The notes beneath the pieces were generated by a model. It ran no database searches and was not told the DNA's origin. It saw nothing but the letters and a program-made list of their open reading frames with translations. From Rhizobium sp. BK251 (lineage in GTDB: Bacteria; Pseudomonadota; Alphaproteobacteria; Rhizobiales; Rhizobiaceae): a DNA stretch of 64,000 nucleotides. Shown here in pieces: positions 9,263 to 17,018 of the stretch. Numbering within the stretch: position 1 is the stretch's first letter; every line of letters starts with the position of its first letter. The position numbers and the translations under genes are program-made. The stretch is taken from contig NZ_SLUQ01000009.1 of NCBI RefSeq assembly GCF_004345245.1, positions 372,001 through 436,000 on the forward strand, given 5' to 3'.

Positions 9263-9342
9263 CGCATTGCCCCTGCTGTTTCCCGAGCAATGGATGCCGC
9301 GACCGAAAACCTAGCTGTGTTCGGATCGTGCATGGGCACTCC

Positions 9343-9990
9343 TCAGAAGCCGACGAAAGGCCGGAGTATTCGGCCGAGCAGTCCGTGCAGCCGCGTATCA
9401 CCCTCCAGTGCCGCAAGGCAGATGCATTCCGATTCCATGCCGACCACTGGCTGGTGGTCGACGTCCGCGTCCGCCTCGTCGAGATCGCCCAGCTCGTAGC
9501 GTCCGCGCCCGTCGGAAAGCGACCCATAAAGCACCTGCATGAATTCCGTGCCGGTATGGCCGTGGGCCGGCAGCCTGAGCCCCGCCCTACCCCGCAGGAA
9601 CATGAGCTTGGCTTGGGGGCTTCCTGGAACCGTGATCTTGCTCCAGCGGAAACCCGGCCCGAGCCAGCGCCACGGCCCGATCTCGCAATGGCGCAAGGAT
9701 GCCGGAAGCTCGATGCCGAGATCGGCCTGCCTGGGTGAGACTATTGGCGCGGTTGCCGCCGGCTTTGTCTCGAGCCGCTCGAGCGTGCGGTCGAGCGCAT
9801 CCGCCGCCATCGAAGCCGGCGGCATCTCGTCAATCAAGGCCCCGCCGACCGCCTCGAAATCGGCTACCCGCGAACGGCAGTGCTCGCAGCCTTCCAGATG
9901 GGCGGCGACGACCAGCGCCGGCGCTGCACCCAACCGTCCCGTTGAATAGCGAAGGAGTGTCTCGTCGCTCGGATGGTGCCGGATCGTCAT
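9343..9990 (-). CDS. chrR: ChrR-family zinc anti-sigma factor
   Basis: This 215-residue protein combines an N-terminal zinc anti-sigma domain with a C-terminal cupin domain, the ChrR architecture. The ligand set H6, H31, C35 and C38 (HLEGCEHC) matches the Rhodobacter sphaeroides ChrR numbering. The cupin part includes LPAHGHTGTEFMQVLYGSLSDGRGRY. By family knowledge ChrR binds and silences the sigma factor until singlet oxygen triggers release. Its ATG overlaps the rpoE stop (ATGA), which favours stoichiometric expression. Confidence 0.93.
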   Translation of the reverse strand: MTIRHHPSDETLLRYSTGRLGAAPALVVAAHLEGCEHCRSRVADFEAVGGALIDEMPPASMAADALDRTLERLETKPAATAPIVSPRQADLGIELPASLRHCEIGPWRWLGPGFRWSKITVPGSPQAKLMFLRGRAGLRLPAHGHTGTEFMQVLYGSLSDGRGRYELGDLDEADADVDHQPVVGMESECICLAALEGDTRLHGLLGRILRPFVGF

Positions 9991-10568
9991 GCGTCACCAT
10001 CCAGAAGAGTGCGCAATCGGCCGAGCGCAAGCCGGACCCGCGATTTGACTGTACCGAGCGGGATGCCGAGTTCGCGCGCGATCTCCGCATGCGGCCGTTC
10101 GGAGAAGAAAGACAGCCTGACGATCGTCGCCTGTTCTGTCGGCAAGGCGGAGAGCGCGCTGCGGACCTGCTGCTCGCGGTCGGCCGCGATCGCAATGTCC
10201 TCACCCGACGCCGGCGAATCCGGTTCGTCGCTCGGATCCAGGCGAACGTCCGCCTGCTGCACGCGCTCGCGGCGCAGGCGGTTGATGCGCTGGTTGCGAG
10301 CGATCGTGAATATCCAGGTCGAGACCGCAGCTCGGCGGGGATCGAAATAGGAGGCCTTGTGCCACATCGCCAGCATGGTTTCCTGTGCTATGTCCTCGGC
10401 CGCGGCATCGGAGAGGCCGCATCGCATCATGAAGGCCTTCACGCGCGGCGCGAAATGGCCGAACAGCATTGCGAAGGCCAGCCGATCCTGCTCGGCCGCG
10501 ACCGACAGCAGAAGCCGCGCGAGTTCATCCGCCGAGAGCAAGGCCTTGGTTTGCCCGGCCGTCTTCAT
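9987..10568 (-). CDS. rpoE: RpoE-type ECF sigma factor (ECF11-like)
   Basis: Sigma region 2 is FAMLFGHFAPRVKAFMMRCG with the following DIAQETMLAMWHKASYFDP, and region 4 is SALPTEQATIVRLSFFSERPHAEIARELGIPLGTVKSRVRLALGRLR. It pairs with ChrR and is homologous to the singlet-oxygen sigma RpoE. ATG 10568 is chosen because it follows GAGG and yields 193 residues with a leader length like known relatives. In-frame ATGs also exist at 10586 and 10643. The latter lies only 5 nt past the predicted -10 and would be leaderless. Confidence 0.9.
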   Translation of the reverse strand: MKTAGQTKALLSADELARLLLSVAAEQDRLAFAMLFGHFAPRVKAFMMRCGLSDAAAEDIAQETMLAMWHKASYFDPRRAAVSTWIFTIARNQRINRLRRERVQQADVRLDPSDEPDSPASGEDIAIAADREQQVRSALSALPTEQATIVRLSFFSERPHAEIARELGIPLGTVKSRVRLALGRLRTLLDGDA

Positions 10569-10648
10569 GAGACCGATCCTCGCCATCGAGGAGCGGCGTT
10601 CCTGTCTTTCTGTCTCTCCAAGAGCGGGTCCTGCGACACTCATTTCCC

Positions 10649-10678
10649 CTTATACGCCGGAGCATCGGCGCTGGATCA
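10649..10678 (-). promoter_or_regulatory. RpoE-type autoregulatory promoter for rpoE-chrR
   Basis: On the minus strand TGATCC (10678-10673), an 18-nt spacer and TATAAG (10654-10649) precede rpoE. This fits positive autoregulation by the encoded ECF sigma factor. Transcription would begin about 10642, which argues against the most upstream ATG as the translation start. Confidence 0.72.
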
Positions 10679-10688
10679 TTCGCCCCGG

Positions 10689-10718
10689 TGATCCACGCAT
10701 CCGGTCGCCGCGTAGAAG
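10689..10718 (+). promoter_or_regulatory. RpoE-type promoter for the FAD/DUF1365/CFA operon
   Basis: TGATCC (10689-10694), an 18-nt spacer and TAGAAG (10713-10718) lie 57 bp before the amine-oxidase-family gene. It is back to back with the rpoE promoter, the two -35 elements only 10 bp apart, so one compact region drives both arms of the locus. Confidence 0.72.
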
Positions 10719-10775
10719 AATGGCAGCTTGAGGGACAAAGAAAAGTCCCTCGGTCCTGATTAACGGGGGCTTGGA

Positions 10776-12125
10776 ATGACAGACGACAAGGCGGGCGCCG
10801 ATCCCGGTGGCACACTGGACATTGCAGTCATCGGCAGCGGCATTTCCGGTCTCTCCGCTGCGTGGCTCATGTCCCAGCGCCATCGCGTGACACTGTTCGA
10901 GGCGGAGCATCGCCTGGGCGGGCACAGCAACACGGTTGAGGCGGCCGGCGTTCCCGTCGATACGGGTTTCATCGTGTTCAATGAGGTGACCTATCCCAAT
11001 CTCACGGCGATGCTGCGCCATCTCGGTGTCGCAACGAAGCGCTCCGACATGTCCTTTGCCGTTTCGATCGACGGCGGGCGGCTCGAATATTCCGGGACGG
11101 GCCTGACCGGCCTTTTCGCCCAAGGTCGCAACCTCGCCAGTCCACGGTTCTGGCGGATGCTGCGTGATCTCGTGCGCTTCTACCGTAGCGCGCCTGCCGA
11201 TACGGCGCGACTCGGTGCCGTGTCCCTCGCTGAGTATCTCGACGCTGAGGGCTACAGCGACGCGTTTCGCAACGACCACCTTTTCCCCATGGCGGCGGCG
11301 ATCTGGTCGACGCCTGCGGCCGATATCGGCAGCTATCCCGCCGCCGCTTTCATTCGGTTCTGCGAGACCCACGGGTTGCTGAAGCTCGCAAGACGGCCGA
11401 TCTGGCGCACCGTCGAAGGTGGCAGCCGCATTTACGTCCAGCGCTTGCGCGAAGTCATCGGCGGCATCGCCCTTGGACATCCGATCAAGGCGGTCCGCCG
11501 TCATGAGGGCCATGTCGAGCTCGTGAGCCAGGGTGACATCAGCCGCCGTTTCGACCATGTCGTGATTGCCACACATGCCGACCAGGCATTGCGCATGCTG
11601 ACCGATCCAAGCAGCGAGGAACGCCATCTTCTCGGCTCCTTCGCCTATGTCGGCAACGAGGCCGTGCTTCATTCGGATCCGCGTCTGATGCCGGAGCGAC
11701 GCAGGGTCTGGTCGAGCTGGAACTACATGTCGCGCGAGACCGGAAGAAGCAGGCAACTGGCCGTCACCTACTGGATGAACCGGCTGCAGGGCATTCCTGA
11801 AACATCGTCCCTCTTCGTGACGCTGAACCCGCATCGTGACATTGCCGGCGAGAAGGTCCTGCAGGAATTTTCCTACCGGCACCCGCGCTTCGACCTCGGG
11901 GCAATGGCTGCTCAAGAAGAGCTCTGGTCCATGCAGGGAGTGCGGAACACGTGGTTCTGCGGCGCCTATTTCGGTGCAGGCTTCCATGAGGATGGCCTGC
12001 AGGCCGGCCTTGCGGTGGCCGAGGTGCTCGGCGGCGTGCGTCGGCCCTGGACCGTGCCCGACGAATCCGGCCGCATCCATGTCCGAAATATCGAGAGGCT
12101 AGCGGCGCAAGTGGAGGTGGCCTGA
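10776..12125 (+). CDS. FAD-dependent amine-oxidase-family protein
   Basis: A 449-residue NAD(P)/FAD-binding oxidoreductase. The dinucleotide-binding motif is IAVIGSGISGLSAAW at about residues 16-30, followed by a glutamate-bearing second strand (LFEAEHRLGGHSNTVE) and the C-terminal FAD block TWFCGAYFGAGFHEDGLQAGLAVAE. It is first in a three-gene operon with DUF1365 and a CFA synthase, the set typically placed with RpoE-ChrR. Related sets are implicated in fatty-acid modification such as cyclopropane or furan formation; the exact substrate here is inferred only. Confidence 0.88.
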   Translation: MTDDKAGADPGGTLDIAVIGSGISGLSAAWLMSQRHRVTLFEAEHRLGGHSNTVEAAGVPVDTGFIVFNEVTYPNLTAMLRHLGVATKRSDMSFAVSIDGGRLEYSGTGLTGLFAQGRNLASPRFWRMLRDLVRFYRSAPADTARLGAVSLAEYLDAEGYSDAFRNDHLFPMAAAIWSTPAADIGSYPAAAFIRFCETHGLLKLARRPIWRTVEGGSRIYVQRLREVIGGIALGHPIKAVRRHEGHVELVSQGDISRRFDHVVIATHADQALRMLTDPSSEERHLLGSFAYVGNEAVLHSDPRLMPERRRVWSSWNYMSRETGRSRQLAVTYWMNRLQGIPETSSLFVTLNPHRDIAGEKVLQEFSYRHPRFDLGAMAAQEELWSMQGVRNTWFCGAYFGAGFHEDGLQAGLAVAEVLGGVRRPWTVPDESGRIHVRNIERLAAQVEVA

Positions 12126-12943
12126 TGAACGCAGTCCGCTCCGCCCTCTATGCCGGCAAGGTGATGCACGCACGGCTGCGGCCCTGCCGGCACACGCTTC
12201 GCTACAGCGTCTTCTACCTGTTGCTCGACCTCGACGAGATCGACGCCCTGGCCGGAGACCTCCGGCTCTTTTCGCGTAACCGGGCGAACCTCTTCAGCTT
12301 CAATGATCGCGATCACGGCGACGGTTCGAGCGTGCCGTTGCGGGTACAGGTGGAGAGCCACCTGCGTGAGGCCGGGATCGAGGCAGGCGGGCCGGTTCAC
12401 CTCTTCTGTATGCCGCGCATCCTCGGATATGTCTTCAATCCGCTCAGCATCTATTTCTGCCACCGGCCTGATAGCTCGCTCGCCGCCATTCTCTACGAGG
12501 TCAGCAATACCTTCGGAGAGCGACACAACTATCTCATTCCGGTGGTGGCCGGATCGCAGGACGTCATTCACCAGCAAAGCGAAAAGTCCCTCTACGTGTC
12601 GCCGTTCATGGCGACTGAGATGACCTATTCCTTTGCGATCACCCCGCCGGGAGCGCGCCTGCTTGTTTCCATAACGGGGTCTGATGCGGAAGGACCGTTG
12701 ATCGTGGCGAAGGTTGCCGCAACGCGCCGGACCCTGACCGATGCCTCCCTTCTTCGCGCTTTTTTCGCCTATCCGCTGCTGACCCTGAAGGTGATCGCGG
12801 GCATCCACTGGGAGGCGTTGCGGCTCTGGCTCAAGGGTGTCCGCCTGCAGCAGCGCCCGCTGCCGCCGGACGATCCCGTGACGATCGGTCGCCAGACAGG
12901 CTTTCCTGTCGCGCCCAAGAGGAGGACACATGCCCATCAATAG
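12125..12943 (+). CDS. DUF1365-family protein
   Basis: A 272-residue DUF1365 protein. The N-terminal ALYAGKVMHARLRPCRHTLRYSVFYLLLDLDE and the central MPRILGYVFNPLSIYFCHRP, VSNTFGERHNYLIP and KSLYVSPFM blocks are diagnostic. The ATG overlaps the previous stop by one base (TGATG), and its end overlaps the CFA synthase start by 14 bp, so the three genes are translationally coupled. Biochemical function is unresolved; it consistently accompanies CFA synthase and the FAD protein. Confidence 0.88.
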   Translation: MNAVRSALYAGKVMHARLRPCRHTLRYSVFYLLLDLDEIDALAGDLRLFSRNRANLFSFNDRDHGDGSSVPLRVQVESHLREAGIEAGGPVHLFCMPRILGYVFNPLSIYFCHRPDSSLAAILYEVSNTFGERHNYLIPVVAGSQDVIHQQSEKSLYVSPFMATEMTYSFAITPPGARLLVSITGSDAEGPLIVAKVAATRRTLTDASLLRAFFAYPLLTLKVIAGIHWEALRLWLKGVRLQQRPLPPDDPVTIGRQTGFPVAPKRRTHAHQ

Positions 12944-14165
12944 TGAAAGCCGCGCGGCGATCGGCCAAATGGGTCGGGGATCGAGCGTGGCGACGCTACT
13001 TTTACGGCGGCTTGTTTCCGGATTGAGTTTCGGCCAACTCACCATCGTCATGCCGTCCGGGGAGACTTTGCGGCATCATGGATCGAGGCCGGGCCGCGAA
13101 GCGACGCTCGTCCTTCATCGCTGGCGCGCGGTCAGGCGCTTCATCACGCGTGGGGATCTGGGCTTTGCGGAAGCCTATGTCGATGCCGACTGGTCGAGCC
13201 CCGATCTGACGGCGCTGTTGGAATTCGCGGCCCAGAACATCGGAAAGCTCGACCGGAGATTTTCCGGGTTTTTCCCGATGCGGGTGCTGAGCCGCCTCCG
13301 CCACGTCCTGAAAGCCAATACCAGGACGGGCAGCCGCAAGAACATCACCTTCCACTACGATCTCGGCAATGCCTTCTATCGCCGCTGGCTGGATGAAAGC
13401 ATGGCATACTCATCTGCCATCTACGAGCGCGACGACCAGACGCTGGAGGAGGCGCAGGAGGTCAAGCTTGGGCGCATCATCGAGTTGCTTGGCCTGCGCG
13501 AAGATGAAGAGGTTCTCGAGATCGGCTGCGGATGGGGTGCGCTTGCATGCCGGCTCGGGCAATCCGGCGCGAAGGTCACCGGGGTGACGCTGTCCCGCGA
13601 GCAACTGGCCTTTGCGAAGCAGAGCGTTGCGGATAAGGGCCTGGGCCGTGCGGTGGCTCTGGAGCTCAAGGACTATCGCGATCTCGACGGCTCTTACGAC
13701 CGCATTGTTTCGATCGAGATGCTGGAAGCCGTTGGCGAATCCTACTGGCCGACCTATTTTCGGACGCTGCGCGACCGCCTCAAGCCCGGTGGGAGGGCCG
13801 TCCTGCAGGTCATCACCATCGACGAGGCCCGCTTCGAGGATTATCGAAGGTCGGCCGATTTCATCCAGAGCCATATCTTCCCTGGGGGCATGCTGCCCAC
13901 CAAGACGGCGATTGCCGAACAGGCCACTGCTGCCGATCTGAAGCTTGTCTCGGTCGAGACCTTCGGCGAGAGCTATGGCCGGACCCTTGCCGAATGGCGG
14001 CAGCGGTTCCTCGCATCCTGGCCGGAGATCGAGCAGATGGGATTTCCTCCGCGGTTCCGGCGGCTTTGGGAATATTACCTATGCTATTGCGAGGCCGGCT
14101 TTCGCGCCGGCATGATTGACGTCGGCTTCTACGCTCTCTCGCAAGAGACGGTGAGACGGTCCTAG
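12930..14165 (+). CDS. Cyclopropane-fatty-acyl-phospholipid synthase family protein
   Basis: A full-length CFA-synthase-type methyltransferase of 411 residues. An N-terminal lipid-binding domain (residues 1-130) precedes the catalytic domain that begins ITFHYDLGNAFYRRWLD. The SAM motif VLEIGCGWGAL is at about 195-205, followed by GVTLSREQLAFAK and IVSIEMLEAVGE. It would transfer a methyl or methylene group from SAM to unsaturated acyl chains. It is the last gene of the RpoE-driven operon and the second CFA-type enzyme in this locus. Confidence 0.92.
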   Translation: MPINSESRAAIGQMGRGSSVATLLLRRLVSGLSFGQLTIVMPSGETLRHHGSRPGREATLVLHRWRAVRRFITRGDLGFAEAYVDADWSSPDLTALLEFAAQNIGKLDRRFSGFFPMRVLSRLRHVLKANTRTGSRKNITFHYDLGNAFYRRWLDESMAYSSAIYERDDQTLEEAQEVKLGRIIELLGLREDEEVLEIGCGWGALACRLGQSGAKVTGVTLSREQLAFAKQSVADKGLGRAVALELKDYRDLDGSYDRIVSIEMLEAVGESYWPTYFRTLRDRLKPGGRAVLQVITIDEARFEDYRRSADFIQSHIFPGGMLPTKTAIAEQATAADLKLVSVETFGESYGRTLAEWRQRFLASWPEIEQMGFPPRFRRLWEYYLCYCEAGFRAGMIDVGFYALSQETVRRS

Positions 14166-14195
14166 CCTCTCCTCCGTGCGCCGTTGAGCTTTCAA

Positions 14196-15110
14196 TCAAT
14201 CGTGCCGCGACAGGAACTTCGAAACTGTCGCCAGGCAGAGTTCCTTCTCCTCGACATGCGGCATGTGGCTCGAATTCTCGAAGAGCACCCATTCGCAGTC
14301 CTTGACGCTGTCGACATAGGGCTTGACGACGAGCGGGGTCGCTTCGTCGTATTTGCCGGAGATCAGCAGCGTCGGCGCCTCGATGAGGTGCAGGCGATCC
14401 TCGATAGTCCAGTCCTTCATCGTGCCGATGACATGGAACTCGGTCGGGCCGTTCATGTTGCGATAGACCGTATTGTCCTCGTCCATGATGGCGAAGGTGC
14501 GGGCCACTTCCGGCGGCCAGGGGGCGACGCGGCAGACGTGGCGATCGTAGAAGACGCGCGAGGCGGCGATATATTCCGGATCGGTGATGGTGCCCGCATC
14601 CTCATGCCTGAGGAGCGTGTCCTGGACCTCCAGCGGAAGTTCGTCGCGCAGCCGGTTCGCTTCGGCGACCCAGGTGTACATGTTGGCCGGCGAATTGGCG
14701 ATGACGAGCGCCTTCAGCCCTTTGGGCTGGCGCACCGCGTGTTCGGCGCCCAGCATGCCGCCCCAGGACTGGCCGAGGAAGGCATAGCGATCCTGGATGC
14801 CGAGATGCGTCAGCAGCGCGTCGAGTTCTGCCAGGAAGAGCGCCGGCGTCCAGAAATCCGGTTCCTTTTCCGGCAGGCGCGTGGAATTGCCGTTGCCGAG
14901 CTGGTCGTAGTGGATGACCGGGCGGCCATCGAGCTCGGCAATACCCTTGAAGCTGTCGACATAATCATGGGTGCAGCCCGGACCACCATGCGCGACGACA
15001 AGCGGCAGCTTTCCGCCGTCGAGCGAGCCGGTGATGCGATACCAGGTCCGGTATTCGCGAAAGGGCAGATAGGCTTCCTTCGTCGGGACTGCAGCCACGA
15101 ACCTCTCCAT
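14196..15110 (-). CDS. Proline-iminopeptidase-family alpha/beta hydrolase (left)
   Basis: An S33-family alpha/beta hydrolase of 305 residues. The oxyanion HGGPG is at 41-45, the nucleophile elbow GQSWGG at 113-118 (S115), the acid in SGKYDEATP, and the histidine in SSHMPHVEE. Such enzymes cleave N-terminal proline or amino-acid amides. The ATG at 15110 is preferred; a TTG at 15122 is possible. It lies just downstream of the LuxR gene on the same strand, with a lux-type box about 50 bp ahead. Pairing with a LuxR solo is the hallmark of plant-responsive pip loci. Confidence 0.88.
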   Translation of the reverse strand: MERFVAAVPTKEAYLPFREYRTWYRITGSLDGGKLPLVVAHGGPGCTHDYVDSFKGIAELDGRPVIHYDQLGNGNSTRLPEKEPDFWTPALFLAELDALLTHLGIQDRYAFLGQSWGGMLGAEHAVRQPKGLKALVIANSPANMYTWVAEANRLRDELPLEVQDTLLRHEDAGTITDPEYIAASRVFYDRHVCRVAPWPPEVARTFAIMDEDNTVYRNMNGPTEFHVIGTMKDWTIEDRLHLIEAPTLLISGKYDEATPLVVKPYVDSVKDCEWVLFENSSHMPHVEEKELCLATVSKFLSRHD

Positions 15111-15161
15111 CTTCTGGGGCAATGATGGAAAAGCATAGCGGCGTCGAAACGGCGAATGCAG

Positions 15162-15177
15162 CTATCACAACTTATAG
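15162..15177. promoter_or_regulatory. Pip/lux-type box upstream of the left hydrolase
   Basis: The imperfect palindrome CTATCACAACTTATAG overlaps the stop codon of the LuxR gene and sits 52 bp before the left hydrolase start. It matches the box at 15982-15997 in 14 of 16 positions; only the two central bases differ. It is probably the binding site of the adjacent LuxR regulator. Confidence 0.6.
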
Positions 15178-15947
15178 GATGAGCGCTCGTCGAGCAGGCG
15201 GTAGTGCGTGGCACGTACCACGGCCTGGGTGCGGTTCTTGGCGCCGAGCTTCTTGGCGGCCGCGTTGAGATGCATGACGACGGTCGGTACCGAGCGGTCG
15301 ATGATTCGGGAGATTTCCTTGGCGGAATAGCCCTCGGCCGAATAGCGCAGGCACTCGCGCTCGCGTTCGGTGAGGCGGACCTTGCCGACGCCGCGTGTCT
15401 CCGTATCGAAGACGGCGAAGGCTGCCTCGTGGAAGACATGGGCGAGCAGGTTAAAATCGGCGATATGACGCAAGGCATGGCGTTCGAAATCGCGATTGGC
15501 GCGGAAGCGAATGCCCGTGACGGTCGCATAGTCGCCGCGTGGCATGTGAACCGGCACCGTGACACCGGTCAGCATGTCGTGCTCGCTGAGATAGCGCCTC
15601 ACCGGGGCGGTATCGTCGCTCATGAAGTGGCGGATCGGTGTGTCGGCGTCGAGGCTATAGTCCCAGAAGAACGGCGCGGATGTCCGCAACGCCACCTGCT
15701 GCACCGGATCGATCTTGAAATAGCCTGCGTCGAACCAGTAGTCGTGCATGTCCTCGCTGATGTTCCGGAGCTTCAGCAGCGACGGCATCATGATCTCGCC
15801 GTCGAGGTCGTAGGGTACCGGCGTGTAGTCGTAGATCAACGCCTCGAAGCCGATCCGCTTCATCGCGTCGAACGCGTGGTCGATGCGGCCGTCCAGCGTT
15901 TCGTGGACGGTGAACTGCCGTCTGATTGTTCCGATTTGGTCTAGCAT
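15165..15947 (-). CDS. LuxR solo of the plant-compound-responsive type
   Basis: A 260-residue regulator with an N-terminal autoinducer-binding domain and a C-terminal LuxR HTH (LTERERECLRYSAEGYSAKEISRI onward). Aligned to TraR, the acyl-homoserine-lactone residues W57 and Y61 are replaced by M67 and W71, while D80, P81 and W95 keep the TraR D70, P71 and W85. The M and W changes define the OryR/PsoR/PipR/NesR subfamily that senses plant-derived compounds. No luxI is present. ATG 15947 is chosen because longer in-frame starts add a non-homologous leader. Confidence 0.9.
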   Translation of the reverse strand: MLDQIGTIRRQFTVHETLDGRIDHAFDAMKRIGFEALIYDYTPVPYDLDGEIMMPSLLKLRNISEDMHDYWFDAGYFKIDPVQQVALRTSAPFFWDYSLDADTPIRHFMSDDTAPVRRYLSEHDMLTGVTVPVHMPRGDYATVTGIRFRANRDFERHALRHIADFNLLAHVFHEAAFAVFDTETRGVGKVRLTERERECLRYSAEGYSAKEISRIIDRSVPTVVMHLNAAAKKLGAKNRTQAVVRATHYRLLDERSSYKL

Positions 15948-15960
15948 CAAGCGGCTCCGG

Positions 15961-15976
15961 GGTTGCGCATGCAACC
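15961..15976. promoter_or_regulatory. Dyad GGTTGC-N4-GCAACC ahead of luxR
   Basis: A 6-bp perfect inverted repeat with a 4-bp centre lies between luxR and the right hydrolase, 5 bp from the second CTATCAC box. It could be a second regulator site. It is not repeated on the other side of luxR, so it is weaker evidence than the CTATCAC box. Confidence 0.35.
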
Positions 15977-15981
15977 GCACC

Positions 15982-15997
15982 CTATCACTTCTTATAG
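15982..15997. promoter_or_regulatory. Pip/lux-type box between luxR and the right hydrolase
   Basis: CTATCACTTCTTATAG is the second copy of the 16-bp element at 15162-15177. It lies 35 bp before the luxR start and 80 bp before the right hydrolase, so it could control both divergent transcripts. Confidence 0.6.
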
Positions 15998-16076
15998 CTG
16001 GCGGAGGGCGTGGTTTGGGGTAAAAATTTAGCCATGCCCAATTATTGAGCAAGCGGAATCTTTGCCGGAGAGGTCA

Positions 16077-16967
16077 ATGTGGCGTGAAATACAGCCCGAC
16101 GCGCGATATGAGGTCGAGGTCGATGGCTACAAGGTGGTCGCCTACAGCTTCGGCCGCGGCGACGAAACCGTTCTCTGCCTCAACGGCGGACCGGGCCTGC
16201 CCTGTGATTATCTGCGCGAGGCGCATTCCTGCCTCATCGACAAGGGCTATCGGGTCGTTGCCTTCGACCAGCTTGGCACGGGTGATTCCGATCGGCCAAC
16301 AGACAAGGAGCTGTGGACCATCGACCGCTATGTCGAAGAGACGGAGACGGTGCGCAGAGCGCTCGGCCTCGGCAAAGTGCACCTGCTCGGTCATTCCTGG
16401 GGTGGATGGCTCGCGATCGACTATGCGCTGACCTATCCGGAGAACCTTCGAACGCTGATCCTGGAGGATACGGTGGCGGACATGCCGCACCTGATCTCCG
16501 AACTGGAGCGGCTACGGGCCGCGCTCGGCCCGGAAACAGTCGCAATGATGCAGAAGCACGAGGCGCAGGGCACCTACAACCACCCGGAATATCTGGCCGC
16601 CGTTACCATCCTGAACTACCGCCATGTCTGCCGCCTGCCGGAATGGCCGGCCCCGGTGCGTCGTTCTCTCGACGACTGGAACATGGGGCCCTACGAGACG
16701 ATGCAGGGCCCGAACGAGTTCCTCTATATCGGCAATCTCAAGGACTGGAACCGCGTTCCCGACCTCCCGCGACTGACCATGCCCGTCCTGATCACCACCG
16801 GCGAACATGACGAGTTGACGCCCGCCTGCGCACTGCGCATGAAACTTGCATTGCCAAATGCCGAGCTCAGGGTTTTTGCAAATGCCAGCCACATGCCGTT
16901 CTATGAGAATCCGCAGGACTATTACCCGGCGCTCCTCGATTTCCTTTCACGACACAGGGAGCGCTGA
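16077..16967 (+). CDS. Proline-iminopeptidase-family alpha/beta hydrolase (right)
   Basis: A second S33-family hydrolase of 296 residues, clearly paralogous to the left one. NGGPG is at 36-40, the nucleophile elbow GHSWGG at 105-110 (S107), then TTGEHDELTP and the histidine in NASHMPFYE. ATG 16077 has GGAGAGG upstream; a TTG at 16062 is less likely. It is divergent from luxR and heads the peptide-transporter operon, whose first permease begins 52 bp downstream. It probably processes a peptide- or amide-like compound in the pathway sensed by the LuxR solo. Confidence 0.88.
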   Translation: MWREIQPDARYEVEVDGYKVVAYSFGRGDETVLCLNGGPGLPCDYLREAHSCLIDKGYRVVAFDQLGTGDSDRPTDKELWTIDRYVEETETVRRALGLGKVHLLGHSWGGWLAIDYALTYPENLRTLILEDTVADMPHLISELERLRAALGPETVAMMQKHEAQGTYNHPEYLAAVTILNYRHVCRLPEWPAPVRRSLDDWNMGPYETMQGPNEFLYIGNLKDWNRVPDLPRLTMPVLITTGEHDELTPACALRMKLALPNAELRVFANASHMPFYENPQDYYPALLDFLSRHRER

Positions 16968-17018
16968 TGCTAAGTAAGGCGATCGAAACTCGACCAGGGC
17001 AGAGGGGCGATTGCCACC

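Noticed and set aside
9263..9342. RpoE-type promoter directly before the DUF1295 gene
   Set aside because: A CGATCC is present, but no TA-containing -10 lies 16-18 nt downstream; co-transcription with chrR is simpler.
10650..12080. 476-codon frame antisense to the FAD amine-oxidase-family gene
   Set aside because: It covers the promoter pair and the opposite strand of a clear flavoprotein; the translation has no domain.
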